In this document: in pieces, positions 1 through 7,754 of the stretch | How positions within the stretch are numbered: position 1 is the stretch's first letter | Layout: each line of letters opens with the position of its first letter | Assembly: GCA_016463385.1 (NCBI GenBank) | Contig: JAEMRL010000017.1 | Coordinates: forward strand, 1 to 15,607 | DNA from: Thermoleophilia bacterium | GTDB lineage: Bacteria; Actinomycetota; Thermoleophilia; Miltoncostaeales; Miltoncostaeaceae | DNA length: 15,607 bases | Direction of reading: 5' to 3' | The notes under the pieces: model-generated | What the model was told of the DNA's origin: nothing | Seen by the model: the letters and a program-made list of their open reading frames with translations, nothing else | Databases searched by the model: none | Position numbers and translations under genes: made by a program

Positions 1-16
1 CGCTCAGGTAGCCACC

Positions 17-475
17 GTGACCCACGGCGTCCACTCGAGTCTGAGAGTCCCGGCCGACCTCACGGTCGTGTCGTTCGTGCGCTCGGCCCTGGCCTGCGTC
101 CTGACCCGCGAGGAGTGGCCCGCCGACGGCGCCGGCCGTGTCCTGCTGGCCTCGACCGAGGCCCTCACCAACGCGATCGAGCACGGCTCGCCGGGCGGCG
201 GCGCCGTCGAGGTGGAGCTGTCGGTCACCGCCGACCGCGTCGACATCCGCGTGCTCGACCAGGGCCACCCCGGCGAGCCGCTGCCGGTGGTCCCCGACGA
301 GCCCCCGCCGCCGGACGCCCTCCGCGGCCGCGGCCTGATCATCATCAGCCGTCTCTCCGACGACTTCGAGCTGAGCGCCCGGGGCGACGGCACCCAGGTG
401 GACGTCGGCTTCCTGCGCGACCGGGCCGCCGAGCCCTCGGCGCGGGCCCTCGCCTCCTCCGCCCGGGCGGCCTGA
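17..475 (+). CDS. RsbW-like anti-sigma factor / serine kinase (HATPase)
   Basis: A 152-residue single-domain GHKL ATPase of the anti-sigma/serine-kinase type. Such proteins bind a sigma factor or phosphorylate a STAS-domain antagonist in partner-switching stress or development control in the cytoplasm. Visible motifs in order are the N-box with E48 and N52 (EALTNAIEHG), the G1 box D81-x-G83-x-P85 (DQGHP), the G2 box GRGL at 104-107, and the G-T pair at 125-126 (GDGTQ) near the C-terminus. Length is normal for the family. The GTG at 17 is the only start that keeps the full fold. It lies 5 nt after a TAG at 9-11 that could end an upstream gene, so coupling to a partner such as a STAS protein is possible but outside the window. 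The Ala/Arg-rich tail after residue 136 is probably disordered. The cognate sigma factor cannot be named from this sequence. Confidence 0.88.
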   Translation: MTHGVHSSLRVPADLTVVSFVRSALACVLTREEWPADGAGRVLLASTEALTNAIEHGSPGGGAVEVELSVTADRVDIRVLDQGHPGEPLPVVPDEPPPPDALRGRGLIIISRLSDDFELSARGDGTQVDVGFLRDRAAEPSARALASSARAA

Positions 476-491
476 GCCCCCACACCCGGCC

Positions 492-510
492 CGGCGCCCG
501 CCCGGCGCCG
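492..510 (+). terminator. Candidate GC hairpin after the anti-sigma gene
   Basis: A 7-bp perfect stem (492-498 with 504-510, core GGCGCC on both sides) closes a 5-nt loop, 16 nt after the anti-sigma stop codon. No T-run follows, so this would be a non-canonical terminator of the kind often proposed in GC-rich actinobacteria, or only chance pairing. Confidence 0.35.
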
Positions 511-545
511 ATGCGACTCACCGCCTGCTCCGATCCTCCCCTGAT

Positions 546-574
546 GTGGACCGCCTTCAATCGATGGCGTCCAC
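546..574 (+). promoter_or_regulatory. Hairpin just upstream of the small secreted-protein RBS
   Basis: GTGGAC at 546-551 plus GCC at 553-555 pair with GGC at 566-568 plus GTCCAC at 569-574. This gives a 9-bp stem with one bulged C (552) and a 10-nt AT-richer loop. It ends 9 nt before the AGGGAGG ribosome binding site at 584-590, so if transcribed it would sit in the leader of the next gene. Its role is unknown. Confidence 0.35.
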
Positions 575-596
575 TGTCACCACAGGGAGGATGACC

Positions 597-884
597 ATGA
601 CGATGCCCCGCACCATCACCGCCGGGATCGCCGCGCTCGCGATCGTCGCCGGAGGGGCCACCGCGATGGCGGCGAGCGGGGGCGACTCGGCGTCCGAGAC
701 CACGCCGGCCGCCGTCGCGACGACCGCGGCGACCCCGGCGGCCACCACCGAGGGCGGATCGACCGCCGCGACCCCCGCCGACGGCGACTGCCCCGGCGGG
801 CCGGGTGGCGGCGGCTCCGGCACCGCGCCGGGCGGCGCCGGCTCGTCCGAGGGCAGCGGGAACGGCAGCTCGACCGAGCAGTAG
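597..884 (+). CDS. Small exported Ala/Thr/Gly-rich protein of unknown function
   Basis: A 95-residue protein of no recognised family. Residues 1-6 (MTMPRT) are a short basic start and about 7-25 form a hydrophobic helix ending in an Ala-x-Ala-like site (AMA-AS), so a Sec signal peptide is likely. The remaining ~70 residues are low-complexity: Ala/Thr/Pro/Glu first, then Gly/Ser, with a single cysteine in GDCPGGPGG. No folded domain is visible, and it may be a cell-envelope linker-like or secreted disordered protein. ATG codons occur in frame at 591, 597 and 603. The ribosome binding site AGGGAGG (584-590) is 6 nt from 597, directly abuts 591 and is 12 nt from 603, so 597 was chosen. Upstream in-frame starts (GTG 546) would put the RBS inside the gene. 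The GC-rich composition means a spurious ORF cannot be fully excluded, but the RBS and signal peptide argue for a real gene. Confidence 0.62.
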   Translation: MTMPRTITAGIAALAIVAGGATAMAASGGDSASETTPAAVATTAATPAATTEGGSTAATPADGDCPGGPGGGGSGTAPGGAGSSEGSGNGSSTEQ

Positions 885-935
885 CCGGCCGGCCGGCGCG
901 GCGCGGCCGTCGCGGTCGCGCCGCGCCGGCGGCTA
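882..935. terminator. Bidirectional hairpin spanning both convergent stop codons
   Basis: A 14-bp perfect inverted repeat (892-905 with 917-930, GC only, 11-nt loop) is flanked by a further 5-bp match, TAGCC 882-886 with GGCTA 931-935. The outer match contains the TAG stop of the small secreted gene and, on the other strand, the TAG stop of the permease gene. It fills the whole 48-bp gap between the two convergent genes. There is no T-tract on either side. Bidirectional transcription termination is the natural reading. Confidence 0.6.
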
Positions 936-3458
936 CTCGTTCTGGATCGCCTCGAGGATGTCCAGGCGCCCGGCGCGGCGCGCCGGCAGGATCGCGGCCA
1001 GCACGCCGAAGACGCCCGTGACCACGAGGAAGACGACCATCGATCCCCAGGGGATCGCGAGCGCGTTGAACTCCGGGATCGCCGACACGCTGACCGCGCC
1101 GAGGAACACCCCGAGCACGAGGCCGACGAGACCGCCGATCAGCGCGACGATGATCGCCTCCCAGCGGATCATCGCGCGGACGCTGCGACGCGAGAGCCCC
1201 ACCGCGCGCAGCAGGCCGATCTCGCGCGTGCGCTCGAAGACCGACAGCGCGAGCGTCAGGACGATGCCGAAGATCGCGATGATCACCGCCATCGCCAGCA
1301 GCAGGTAGAAGAGCGCCAGGAAGTCGTTGATCTGGCTCGCGACGAAGTCCTTGTACTCGGCCTTCGTGCGCACGTCGAGATTGGGGAAGGCGCCCAGATC
1401 GGCCTCGGCCGCGGCCTTGGCGGCCTCGGGCGTCACCCCGTCGGCGCCCCGGGCCAGGATCACCGTGTCCTGCTGGGTCGTGAAGTTGCGCTCGTACTCG
1501 TCGAGCGAGATGAAGAACTGCCCGAAGCTGTCGTCGGTGTAGATCGCGACGACCCGGAGGTCGGTGCGGCCGGTGCGGGCGAAGAGGGCCGGGAGCGTCG
1601 ACCCCTCCTCCAGGTCGTTCTCCTTCGCGTAGTCCTCCTGCACGGCGATCGTGCCGGGCCCGGACAGGGCCTTCATCGCGCCCTCGGTCACGCCGGGGTC
1701 GTAGACCGCGCCGAGCTGCGCGGGGTCGAGCCCGGAGACGTTCTGGGTGTCGTCTCCGGCGTCCTTGAACTGGCCGTCGCGCCAGGCGGTGACCGCCGAC
1801 AGCTCGGACGTGTCCTCGAGCGCCGACGCTGCGGCCGGGCTGAAGGGGGTCTGGGAGCTCGAGAAGATGATCAGGTCGGCCCGCACGCGCTTGTCGAGGG
1901 TGCCGATGAACGTCTCGTTGAGCGAGGCCGCGAACACCGACACGCCGGTCACCAGCGCGACGCCGATGGTCAGGGCGGCGGCCGTCTGGGCGGTGCGCGA
2001 GGGGTTGCGCATCGCGTTCTCCTGGCCGAGCCGGCCCGCCAGGCCGAGCTTCGCCATCGGCGCCCCGATGACGCGCGCCAGCGGGCGGGCGATGTACTGG
2101 GTGAGCATCGCGGCCCCGATGAACAGCAGCACGGCGCCGAGGCCGATCAGGGTGAAGCGCTGGGCGAGGCCGTCGAGCGAGGCGAGCAGCCCGGCCAGGA
2201 CGAGGCCGACGCCGAGAGCCGTCAGCACCACCGAGACGGCAAGGCGCCCGCGCGGCGAGCCCTCGACCTGCACGTCGTGCATCGCCGCGATGGGCGGCAC
2301 CCGGCTCGCCTTCCAGGCGGGCAGGAGCGCCGAGACGAACGTGACGAGCATGCCGACCACCAGTCCGGCGATCAGCGAGCGCGGCTCCACCTGGAGCGTG
2401 GTCGCCGGCAGGCCGGCGCCGAGGGCGTTGAACCCCCACCGCAGCAGGGCCGCGAAGGCGATCCCGAAGATGATCCCGATCACCGAGGCGACCAGGCCGA
2501 TCAGGGCCGCCTCGAGCAGCACCGAGCGCACCACCTGGCTCCCGGAGGCGCCGACGGCGCGGATCAGCCCGAGCTGCCGGGTGCGCTGGGCGACCGTGAT
2601 CTTGAAGGCGTTGAAGATGATGAAGCTGCCCACGAAGAGGGCGATGAAGGCGAAGCCGAGCAGGAAGTTGCGGAAGATGTCCACGAACTGCTTGAACTGG
2701 TCGCTGGCCTCCTGGGCGGCCGCCTCGCCGGTGATGGCCTCGTAGCCGGCCGGCAGGACGGCCTGGATCCGAGTGGCCAGCTCTGCGTCGCTGACCCCCG
2801 GATCGGCCGTGGCCCCGGCCGTCGAGTAGAGGCCCTCCAGGTCGAAGATCCGCTGCGCGGTCGGCGTGGTGAAGGCCGCGAGCGTCGCGCCGATCAGGTT
2901 GTTCTCGCTGCCGAAGGCGACGATGCCGACCATCCGGTACTCGGCCGAGCCGGTCGCGGTGATGATCCGGATGCGGTCGTTGACCACGAAGCCCTCGTCG
3001 TCGGCCGTGGTCTTGTCGATCACGACGTCCCCGGGCTCGCGGGGAGCGGAGCCGGCGGTGATGCGGAGAGGGTTGAGGTCGGGGTCGTCGGACCAGTTGA
3101 ACCCGAGCGCGGGCGGGCCGGCGATGCCGGCGGGCTCGCCGTCGCGGCCGATGATCTGGGCCGAGACGCTCGCCACGGCGCCCTCGGCCGACCGGACGCC
3201 CTCCACCTGGCGGATCACCGGCAGCAGCGACTCGGGCAGGGGCTGGCGGTCGGCCTCGGAGACGGTCTTGACGCCCTGGATCTGCACCGCCGTGCCCTGG
3301 TTGGCGGTCTCGAAGACGCCGTCGAAGGCCTTGTTGATCGTGTCGCCGAGGATGAACGCGCCCACGACGAAACCGACGCCGAGGACGACGGCGAGCGAGG
3401 TGAGGAAGAGCCGGAGCTTGCTGGCCAGCAGGTTCCGGAAGGCCTGCCGGACGATCAT
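933..3458 (-). CDS. ABC exporter permease, MacB/FtsX family (operon A)
   Basis: An 841-residue membrane protein with the duplicated MacB_PCD + FtsX architecture. It has one N-terminal membrane helix (about 16-37), a large extracytoplasmic domain (about 38-255), three helices (about 263-384), two central helices, and then a second copy: one helix, a second external domain and three helices ending at the C-terminus, about 10 helices in all. The FtsX coupling segment ERTREIGLLRAVG is seen in the last third. Type VII ABC systems of this kind use ATP for mechanical work on lipids, lipoproteins, peptides or drugs rather than classical channel transport; the substrate here is unknown. The start ATG overlaps the ATPase stop by 4 nt (ATGA, 3455-3458), so the two are translationally coupled. 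No MacA-like adaptor gene is nearby, as expected for a cell without an outer-membrane export channel. It is a clear paralogue of the permease at 5175-7730. Confidence 0.92.
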   Translation of the reverse strand: MIVRQAFRNLLASKLRLFLTSLAVVLGVGFVVGAFILGDTINKAFDGVFETANQGTAVQIQGVKTVSEADRQPLPESLLPVIRQVEGVRSAEGAVASVSAQIIGRDGEPAGIAGPPALGFNWSDDPDLNPLRITAGSAPREPGDVVIDKTTADDEGFVVNDRIRIITATGSAEYRMVGIVAFGSENNLIGATLAAFTTPTAQRIFDLEGLYSTAGATADPGVSDAELATRIQAVLPAGYEAITGEAAAQEASDQFKQFVDIFRNFLLGFAFIALFVGSFIIFNAFKITVAQRTRQLGLIRAVGASGSQVVRSVLLEAALIGLVASVIGIIFGIAFAALLRWGFNALGAGLPATTLQVEPRSLIAGLVVGMLVTFVSALLPAWKASRVPPIAAMHDVQVEGSPRGRLAVSVVLTALGVGLVLAGLLASLDGLAQRFTLIGLGAVLLFIGAAMLTQYIARPLARVIGAPMAKLGLAGRLGQENAMRNPSRTAQTAAALTIGVALVTGVSVFAASLNETFIGTLDKRVRADLIIFSSSQTPFSPAAASALEDTSELSAVTAWRDGQFKDAGDDTQNVSGLDPAQLGAVYDPGVTEGAMKALSGPGTIAVQEDYAKENDLEEGSTLPALFARTGRTDLRVVAIYTDDSFGQFFISLDEYERNFTTQQDTVILARGADGVTPEAAKAAAEADLGAFPNLDVRTKAEYKDFVASQINDFLALFYLLLAMAVIIAIFGIVLTLALSVFERTREIGLLRAVGLSRRSVRAMIRWEAIIVALIGGLVGLVLGVFLGAVSVSAIPEFNALAIPWGSMVVFLVVTGVFGVLAAILPARRAGRLDILEAIQNE

Positions 3459-4210
3459 GTCCTCTTCCCCGCCCCGATCGTCTTCATGCGGTCGAGGATC
3501 GAGTCCGGGGTCGGCTCCTCCATCTGGTCGACGATGTGGCCGTCACCCAGGAAGAGGACCCGGTCGGCGCGGCTGGCGGCGGCGGGCTCGTGGGTCACCA
3601 TCACGATCGTCTGGCCGAACTCGTCGGCGGCGCGGCGCATGAAGTCGAGCAGCTCGGCCGACGACTGCGAGTCGAGCTGGCCGGTGGGCTCGTCGGCGAA
3701 GACGATGTCGGGCCGCGAGACCAGCGCCCGGGCGGCGGCCACGCGCTGCTGCTGGCCGCCCGACAGCTCCGAGGGACGGTGGCGCAGGCGCGCGCGCAGG
3801 TTGAGGGCGTCCACGACCTGGTCGAGCCAGTCACCCTCGGGCTCGCGGCCGGCGATGTCGAGCGGCAGGCGGATGTTCTCGAGCGCCGAGAGCGTCGGCA
3901 CCAGGTTGAAGGCCTGGAAGATGAAGCCCACCCGGTCGCGGCGGACCTTGGTGATCTCCTTCTCCGAGAGCGCGGTCAGCTCGACCTCGCCGATCCAGGT
4001 GGTGCCCGAGGAGAGCCGGTCGAGGCCGGCCATGCACTGCATCAGCGTCGACTTGCCCGAGCCCGAGGGCCCCATGATCGCCGTGAAGGCGCCGGCGGCG
4101 AACGCGACATCGACGCCGTCCAGCGCCCGCACCTCGGCGTCCCCGCTGCCGTAGATCTTGAAGCCGCCATCCATGCGCGCGGCCGGCGTCTCCGTGGTGC
4201 CCGGTGTCAC
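3455..4210 (-). CDS. ABC transporter ATP-binding protein, LolD/MacB type (operon A)
   Basis: A 251-residue nucleotide-binding subunit for the permease it overlaps. With the GTG start at 4210, the Walker A motif GPSGSGKST is at 47-55, the Q-loop glutamine at 99 (FIFQAFN), the LSGGQQQR signature from 149, Walker B ending in the catalytic Glu at 174 (IVFADEPTG), and the switch His at 207 (VMVTHEP). The D-loop region reads TGQLDS where the sister ATPase has TGNLDS. The reading frame stays open back to 4477, but that would run through the divergent promoter region and into the opposite gene. GTG 4210 has a perfect AGGAGG 8 nt upstream (4219-4224) and gives a normal family length. The peptide before residue 14 is a short disordered lead. 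The transported substrate cannot be deduced. Confidence 0.93.
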   Translation of the reverse strand: MTPGTTETPAARMDGGFKIYGSGDAEVRALDGVDVAFAAGAFTAIMGPSGSGKSTLMQCMAGLDRLSSGTTWIGEVELTALSEKEITKVRRDRVGFIFQAFNLVPTLSALENIRLPLDIAGREPEGDWLDQVVDALNLRARLRHRPSELSGGQQQRVAAARALVSRPDIVFADEPTGQLDSQSSAELLDFMRRAADEFGQTIVMVTHEPAAASRADRVLFLGDGHIVDQMEEPTPDSILDRMKTIGAGKRT

Positions 4211-4218
4211 GGTCGGAT

Positions 4219-4224
4219 CCTCCT
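4219..4224 (-). promoter_or_regulatory. Ribosome binding site that fixes the operon A ATPase start
   Basis: On the minus strand these bases read AGGAGG, 8 nt before the GTG at 4210. No comparably placed site precedes the longer in-frame starts, so this site decides the start of the operon A ATPase. Confidence 0.8.
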
Positions 4225-4246
4225 CGACTGTCCCCTGTCGCGTCGG

Positions 4247-4274
4247 AACATAGACCGCTGACGCGGACCGCGTC
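4247..4274 (-). promoter_or_regulatory. Candidate operon A promoter with a 15-bp dyad
   Basis: On the minus strand, TATGTT (4252-4247) is a plausible -10 box about 37 nt before the ATPase start. Directly upstream lies a perfect dyad, GACGCGG-A-CCGCGTC (4260-4274), which would fall between -10 and -35 where a repressor or activator could bind. No good -35 hexamer is seen. The dyad is directly visible; the promoter assignment is inference. Confidence 0.35.
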
Positions 4275-4335
4275 TGCACCAGATGATCAACGTTTGGCAA
4301 GGATCCGCGCCGTCCCCGCGCCTGGGGCGAAGCGA

Positions 4336-4365
4336 GGGACATCTGTCCCGCGCGGTGTTTATCCT
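4336..4365 (+). promoter_or_regulatory. Candidate operon B promoter overlapped by a GGGACA/TGTCCC dyad
   Basis: GGGACA (4336-4341) and TGTCCC (4344-4349) form a perfect 6-bp dyad with a 2-nt centre. The left arm could also serve as a weak -35 (GGGACA), with TATCCT (4360-4365) as -10 after an 18-nt spacer, about 33 nt before the ATG at 4398. A protein bound to the dyad would cover the -35. The dyad differs in sequence from the one in front of operon A. Confidence 0.35.
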
Positions 4366-4397
4366 TGCCGACTCGACCACGAGAACGGAGGCGCCGG

Positions 4398-5165
4398 ATG
4401 ACGAGTCCCACCCCGCCGTCGCCCGACGGCGCCGCCCCCCGGGACGGCCTCGCCGTCTCGGCCCGGGACGTCACCAAGCGCTACGGCAGCGGCGACGCGA
4501 AGGTGGACGCCCTCCGCGGCGTCTCGGTCGATTTCCCGCGCGGGCAGTTCGCCGCGGTCATGGGCCCCTCGGGCTCGGGCAAGTCGACGCTGATGAACAT
4601 CCTCGCCGGCCTCGACACGCCCACCTCGGGCAGCGTGATGATCGACGGGACGGAGATCACCACGCTCAAGGACCGGCAGCTCACGATGCTGCGCCGCGAG
4701 AAGGTCGGCTTCGTGTTCCAGTTCTTCAACCTGCTGCCCATGCTGACGGCCGAGGAGAACCTCGAGCTGCCGATGTCGATCGCCGGACGGAAGATCGACC
4801 CGGAGTGGGAGAAGGAGCTGGTCGGCGCGGTCGGCCTCGACGACCGCCGCCGCCACCGCCCGTCGGAGCTCTCGGGCGGCCAGCAGCAGCGGGTCGCGCT
4901 CGCGCGCGGCCTCATCTCCCGCCCGGCCGTGCTCTTCGCCGACGAGCCCACGGGCAACCTCGACTCGGCCACCTCGGAGGAGATGCTGCGTCTGCTGCGG
5001 CGGTCGGTCGACGAGTTCGGCCAGACGATCGTGATGGTCACCCACGACGGCCGCGCGGCGGCGTCCGCCGACCGGGTGCTCTTCCTGCGCGACGGCGAGA
5101 TCGTGGAGGACCACGGTCACCTGGAGGCCGACGCGATCTACGACGTCGTCAAGTCGCTCGAGTAG
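4398..5165 (+). CDS. ABC transporter ATP-binding protein, LolD/MacB type (operon B)
   Basis: A 255-residue ATPase closely similar to the operon A ATPase. Walker A GPSGSGKST is at 56-64, the Q-loop Gln at 108 (FVFQFFN), the LSGGQ signature at 158-162, Walker B with catalytic Glu 183 (VLFADEPTGNLDS) and the switch His at 216 (VMVTHDG). The N-terminal ~17 residues are Pro/Ser-rich and probably unstructured. The ATG at 4398 has GGAGG (4387-4391) 6 nt upstream; the earlier in-frame TTG at 4365 has no such site and would lie on the putative -10. The gene ends 9 nt before its permease, and the stop codon is part of the next ribosome binding site, so the pair is an operon. Energises the FtsX permease; substrate unknown. 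Confidence 0.94.
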   Translation: MTSPTPPSPDGAAPRDGLAVSARDVTKRYGSGDAKVDALRGVSVDFPRGQFAAVMGPSGSGKSTLMNILAGLDTPTSGSVMIDGTEITTLKDRQLTMLRREKVGFVFQFFNLLPMLTAEENLELPMSIAGRKIDPEWEKELVGAVGLDDRRRHRPSELSGGQQQRVALARGLISRPAVLFADEPTGNLDSATSEEMLRLLRRSVDEFGQTIVMVTHDGRAAASADRVLFLRDGEIVEDHGHLEADAIYDVVKSLE

Positions 5166-5174
5166 GAGGCCGGC

Positions 5175-7730
5175 GTGCTCCGCCTGATCGCCCGGGGGAT
5201 CCTCGCCCGCAAGCTGCGCACCGCGCTGACCTCGGTGGCCATCGTCCTCGGCGTGGCCATGGTGGCGGGCACCTTCATCCTCACCGACCAGATCAACAAC
5301 GCCTTCGACGACATCTTCGAGACCGGTAACTCGAAGATCGACGCGGTCGTGAGCCGCCAGACCGAGTTCGACAGCTTCGAGGACCCCTCGCCGCCGATGC
5401 CCGAGTCGGTCGTCGACGACGTCGCCGGGGTGGACGGAGTCGCCCTCTCCGAGGGCCAGGTCAGCACGCAGGGGCAGCTCGTGGTCGGCGACGACGTGAT
5501 CTCGTCGCAGGGCGGGGCGCCGGCGATCGTCGTCTCCAACGTCTCCCCCGAGATCAACCCGAGCGTCGCTCTGGAGGGCCGCCTGCCGGAGAACCCCGGC
5601 GAGGTGGCGGTCATCAAGGACGTCGCCGACCGCGAGGACCTCCAAGTGGGCCAGGACGACGTCGCCCTGGCGACCGCGGTCGGCACGCGGCCCGTGGAGC
5701 TCGTCGGCACCTTCCGCTACGGCGACGTCGAGTCGATCGGCGGCGCCACGGTCGTGCTCGTCACCCTCGGCGACGCGCAGCGCTGGTTCGACCGCGAGGG
5801 CCAGGTCACCAACGTCTTCGCCACGGCCGACGCGGGCATCAGCGAGAACGACCTCGCCAACCGCATCCGGGCCGTGCTCCCGGCCGGCCTGGAGGTGGAG
5901 ACCGCCGCCGAGAACGCCCAGGCCCAGAGCGACGACATCGCCGGCGAGATCTCCGGCTTCCTCACCCCCGCGCTGCTCGCGTTCGCCGGCGTCGCGCTGT
6001 TCGTCGGCGCCTTCATCATCTTCAACACCTTCTCGATCACCGTCGCCCAGCGCGTGCGCGAGTTCGGGATGATCCGGACGCTCGGCGCGACGCGGGGGCA
6101 GGTGATGACCAGCGTGGTCGGCGAGGCGCTCGTGATCGGCGTGATCGCCTCGGTGGTGGGCCTGCTCGCCGGCGTGGGCATCGCGTGGGGGATCCTGCGG
6201 CTGTTCGACGCCATCGGCTTCGGTCTGCCCGCAGCCGGGATCGAGGTGCGCCCGCGCACCATCGTCGCGGCCCTCCTGGTGGGCGTGGTGGTGACCGTGG
6301 CCGCCGTGGTCGGCCCGGCGCTGCGCGCCACGCGCGTGCCGCCGATCGCCGCGGTCCAGGAGGGCGCCACCCTGCCCCCGGGCCGCTTCAGCCGCTTCAC
6401 CCCCTATCTCGCCGGCCTGGTCCTGGTCGTGGGCCTCGCGCTCCTCGTGTACGGCCTGGCCGCCGGGCTCGGCGCGACCGAGGCGCTGCAGGTGCTCGGC
6501 CTCGGGGCGGTGCTGGTGTTCCTCGGCGTCGGGGGCCTCGCGCGCTTCATCGTGCGCCCGCTCGCGCGCTTCATCGGGGCGCCGATCGAGGCCCTCGCCG
6601 GGACCACCGGCCACCTCGCGCGCGCCAACGCGACCCGCAACACCGCCCGCACCGCGGCCACGGCGGCGGCGCTGATGATCGGGGTCGGGCTGGTGGCCTT
6701 CGTCGCCATCTTCGCCGCCGGCCTCAAGGACTCGTTCACCGGGGCGATCGACCGCACCCTCCAGGGCGACCTGATCCTCCAGACCGACACCTTCAGCCCC
6801 TTCCCGGCCGCCGCCTCCGGGGTGGTCGACTCCACCGAGGGCGTCGCCGCCTCCCAGTTCCTGCGCTTCCCCGAGGTGCGCACCGAGCCCGGTGGCAGCC
6901 AGTTCCTGAACACCATCGACCCGACGACCGCCGCGCAGGTGTTCGACTTCGACTGGCAGGACGACGCCTCCGACGCGCTCTTCGCGCAGCTCGGCACCGA
7001 CGGCGCGCTGATCGAGACCAACCTCGCCGATTCCGCCGGCCTCGCCACGGGGGACCGCTTCACGGTGACGACCAACCGGGGCGAGAGCGCGTCGTTCACC
7101 GTGCTCGGCGAGTACCGCGACCCGGTGCTCTTCACCGGCATCACGGTCACGGGCGCGGCGGCCGACGGGCTCGACATCCCCGGCGACCCCTCGGTGGGCG
7201 TGGTGCTCTTCGACGAGGGCGCCGATGGCGACGCGGTCAAGCAGGAGATCACCGACCGCATGGACGCCGACTTCCCGACGGTCCAGGTGCAGTCGAACGC
7301 CGAGTTCAAGGAGGAGTTCGAGGGCCAGATCGACCAGCTGCTCGCCCTGCTCTACGCGCTGCTGGCGATAAGCCTGATCATCTCGCTGTTCGGCATCGTG
7401 AACGCCCTCGTGCTCTCGATCTACGAGCGCACGCGCGAGATCGGGATGCTGCGGGCCATCGGCACGACCCGGCGCCAGATGCGGGCGATCGTGCGCTACG
7501 AGAGCATCATCACCGCCGTGATCGGCGGCGTGCTCGGCATCGGGATCGGCATCCTCTTCGCCTGGGTGCTCGCGCGCGGCCTGGAGGACCAGGGCATCGG
7601 CTTCACGCTGCCGGTCGGCACGCTGGTCGTCTTCCTGGTGCTGGCGATCGTCGCCGGCGTGCTCGCGGCGGTGCTGCCGGCGCGGCGCGCCGCCAAGCTG
7701 AAGCCCCTGGACGCCCTGCACTTCGAATAG
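5175..7730 (+). CDS. ABC exporter permease, MacB/FtsX family (operon B)
   Basis: An 851-residue permease with the same duplicated MacB_PCD/FtsX plan as its head-to-head neighbour. It has a first membrane helix near residues 16-37 (start MLRLIARGILARKLRTAL), an external domain, three helices, two central helices, a second external domain, and three final helices carrying the ERTREIGMLRAIG coupling motif. The N-termini of the two permeases align directly: LTSxAxVLGV, then FIL-D-IN-AFD, then FET. They therefore arose by duplication. GTG 5175 follows AGGAGG (5164-5169) by 5 nt, and that site overlaps the TAG of the ATPase gene. Membrane-located; probable role is export or extraction of a lipid, lipoprotein or peptide, but nothing here shows the substrate. 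No adaptor or outer-membrane partner is present. Confidence 0.92.
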   Translation: MLRLIARGILARKLRTALTSVAIVLGVAMVAGTFILTDQINNAFDDIFETGNSKIDAVVSRQTEFDSFEDPSPPMPESVVDDVAGVDGVALSEGQVSTQGQLVVGDDVISSQGGAPAIVVSNVSPEINPSVALEGRLPENPGEVAVIKDVADREDLQVGQDDVALATAVGTRPVELVGTFRYGDVESIGGATVVLVTLGDAQRWFDREGQVTNVFATADAGISENDLANRIRAVLPAGLEVETAAENAQAQSDDIAGEISGFLTPALLAFAGVALFVGAFIIFNTFSITVAQRVREFGMIRTLGATRGQVMTSVVGEALVIGVIASVVGLLAGVGIAWGILRLFDAIGFGLPAAGIEVRPRTIVAALLVGVVVTVAAVVGPALRATRVPPIAAVQEGATLPPGRFSRFTPYLAGLVLVVGLALLVYGLAAGLGATEALQVLGLGAVLVFLGVGGLARFIVRPLARFIGAPIEALAGTTGHLARANATRNTARTAATAAALMIGVGLVAFVAIFAAGLKDSFTGAIDRTLQGDLILQTDTFSPFPAAASGVVDSTEGVAASQFLRFPEVRTEPGGSQFLNTIDPTTAAQVFDFDWQDDASDALFAQLGTDGALIETNLADSAGLATGDRFTVTTNRGESASFTVLGEYRDPVLFTGITVTGAAADGLDIPGDPSVGVVLFDEGADGDAVKQEITDRMDADFPTVQVQSNAEFKEEFEGQIDQLLALLYALLAISLIISLFGIVNALVLSIYERTREIGMLRAIGTTRRQMRAIVRYESIITAVIGGVLGIGIGILFAWVLARGLEDQGIGFTLPVGTLVVFLVLAIVAGVLAAVLPARRAAKLKPLDALHFE

Positions 7731-7754
7731 CGCGGCGGGGGGCCGCGCCGCGCT
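7729..7754. terminator. Bidirectional hairpin between operon B permease and argD
   Basis: AGCGCGGC (7729-7736) pairs with GCCGCGCT (7747-7754) around a 10-nt loop; an alternative 6-bp stem with a 5-nt G loop (7731-7736 with 7742-7747) overlaps it. The stem starts inside the permease TAG and ends on the first base of the argD stop on the other strand, so it fills the 23-bp gap between the convergent genes. No T-run is present. Confidence 0.5.

Noticed and set aside
616..2439. A 607-codon minus-strand open frame
   Set aside because: Wrong-frame shadow of the operon A permease that also runs antisense through the small secreted gene; the translation is Arg-rich and has no membrane pattern.
4211..4477. 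Upstream extension of the operon A ATPase to an earlier start
   Set aside because: It would add 89 residues with no similarity to ABC ATPases, cross the divergent promoter region and overlap the opposite ATPase; GTG 4210 has a perfect RBS.
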